The notes beneath the pieces are model-generated. The model was not told the DNA's origin, made no database searches, and worked only from the letters and a program-made list of their open reading frames with translations. Source: Adineta ricciae (Eukaryota > Rotifera > Eurotatoria > Adinetida > Adinetidae). Taken from it: a DNA stretch of 64,000 nt. The translations under genes were made by a program, and so were the position numbers. Location of the stretch: contig CAJNOJ010000015.1 in NCBI GenBank assembly GCA_905250025.1, positions 434,001 through 498,000 on the forward strand. Direction: 5' to 3'. The first letter of the stretch is position 1, and each line of letters begins with the position of its first letter. Below, in pieces: positions 63,624-64,000 of the stretch.

Positions 63624-64000
63624 CATGGAACAACTGATTCAATCGCATCAATATCCGATCAATCACAAAGAACGAATAGCTATCGTTTTTTTTTGTGCAT
63701 CATTTTCGTAGTTTTAGCATTTAGAAAATCTTCCGCGAGGATACATTCCAAATTTGACTTTTATTATGACTGGTGATGAAAATTGAGCTTGCATTATAAA
63801 TACTAAACGTACAGTGTAGTACACAGTGACAATACTGAAAAAAAAATTGAGAACACATCGGTAAGAATTGAGTAAAAATCCTGAGACATAAAAAACGGAA
63901 CAACACGAATTTGAGCGGTGCGATGAGAATCAGACCTGAGAAGATGAGATTATTTCAAATAAAACTATCTGATCGGCAAAGATGACGCATGAAATGATAG
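63624..64000. other. 3' flank, no gene seen
   Basis: AT-rich sequence after the fusion gene to the window end. AATAAA at 63959-63964 is the only candidate signal; a short minus frame (63721-63906) is not supported. Confidence 0.45.

Overview
The window is eukaryotic and AT-rich. It carries about 22 protein genes, most split by introns of roughly 45-65 nt with GT..AG ends. Gene content is animal: AUTS2-family regulator, ATOH8-type bHLH, Ig/FN3 adhesion protein, collagen-olfactomedin protein, chitin synthase, DCAF8, TMEM9, GPCPD1 and LACTB. Short introns, a multi-pass animal chitin synthase and compact spacing suggest a small spiralian such as a bdelloid rotifer (Rotaria or Adineta type). That assignment is inference; no rRNA or mitochondrial marker is present. 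Exon boundaries below were read by hand from splice sites and checked by intron phase. For most multi-exon genes the joined exons give a total divisible by three.

Left part (1-12.9 kb): the 3' end of a proline-rich gene (+), GPCPD1 (+), a small membrane protein (+), then on the minus strand a Ly6/quiver-like GPI protein, a LACTB-like serine hydrolase, a small helical protein and an ATOH8-like bHLH factor.

Middle (13-39 kb), all minus: a V-P repeat cysteine-containing protein, a type II membrane collagen-olfactomedin protein, a six-helix membrane protein made of internal repeats, an unrecognised 443-aa protein, a long Ig/FN3 transmembrane adhesion protein containing two assembly scars (a 63-N gap and a single N, each flanked by exact direct duplications), and a 15-exon chitin synthase of about 1684 aa.

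Right part (42.8-64 kb): an active myotubularin of the MTMR6/7/8 group with a C-terminal FYVE-like zinc finger (+), a proline-rich protein with repeated charged-proline motifs (-), a small ORF (-), a secreted Asp/Thr-rich protein (-), an AUTS2/fibrosin homologue (-), TMEM9 (+), DCAF8 (-), a CFAP141-like ciliary protein (+), and a four-exon gene (+) that joins an N-terminal REEP/TB2-DP1-HVA22-like membrane domain to a C-terminal alpha/beta domain resembling the class I glutamine amidotransferase/ThuA fold.

There is no operon logic; neighbours are functionally unrelated. AUTS2/TMEM9 and DCAF8/CFAP141 are head-to-head pairs with short shared upstream regions. No tRNA, rRNA, CRISPR or intact transposon was seen. 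The strongest candidates for something undescribed are the REEP-like plus alpha/beta-domain fusion, the repeat-built six-helix membrane protein, and the V-P repeat Cys protein.
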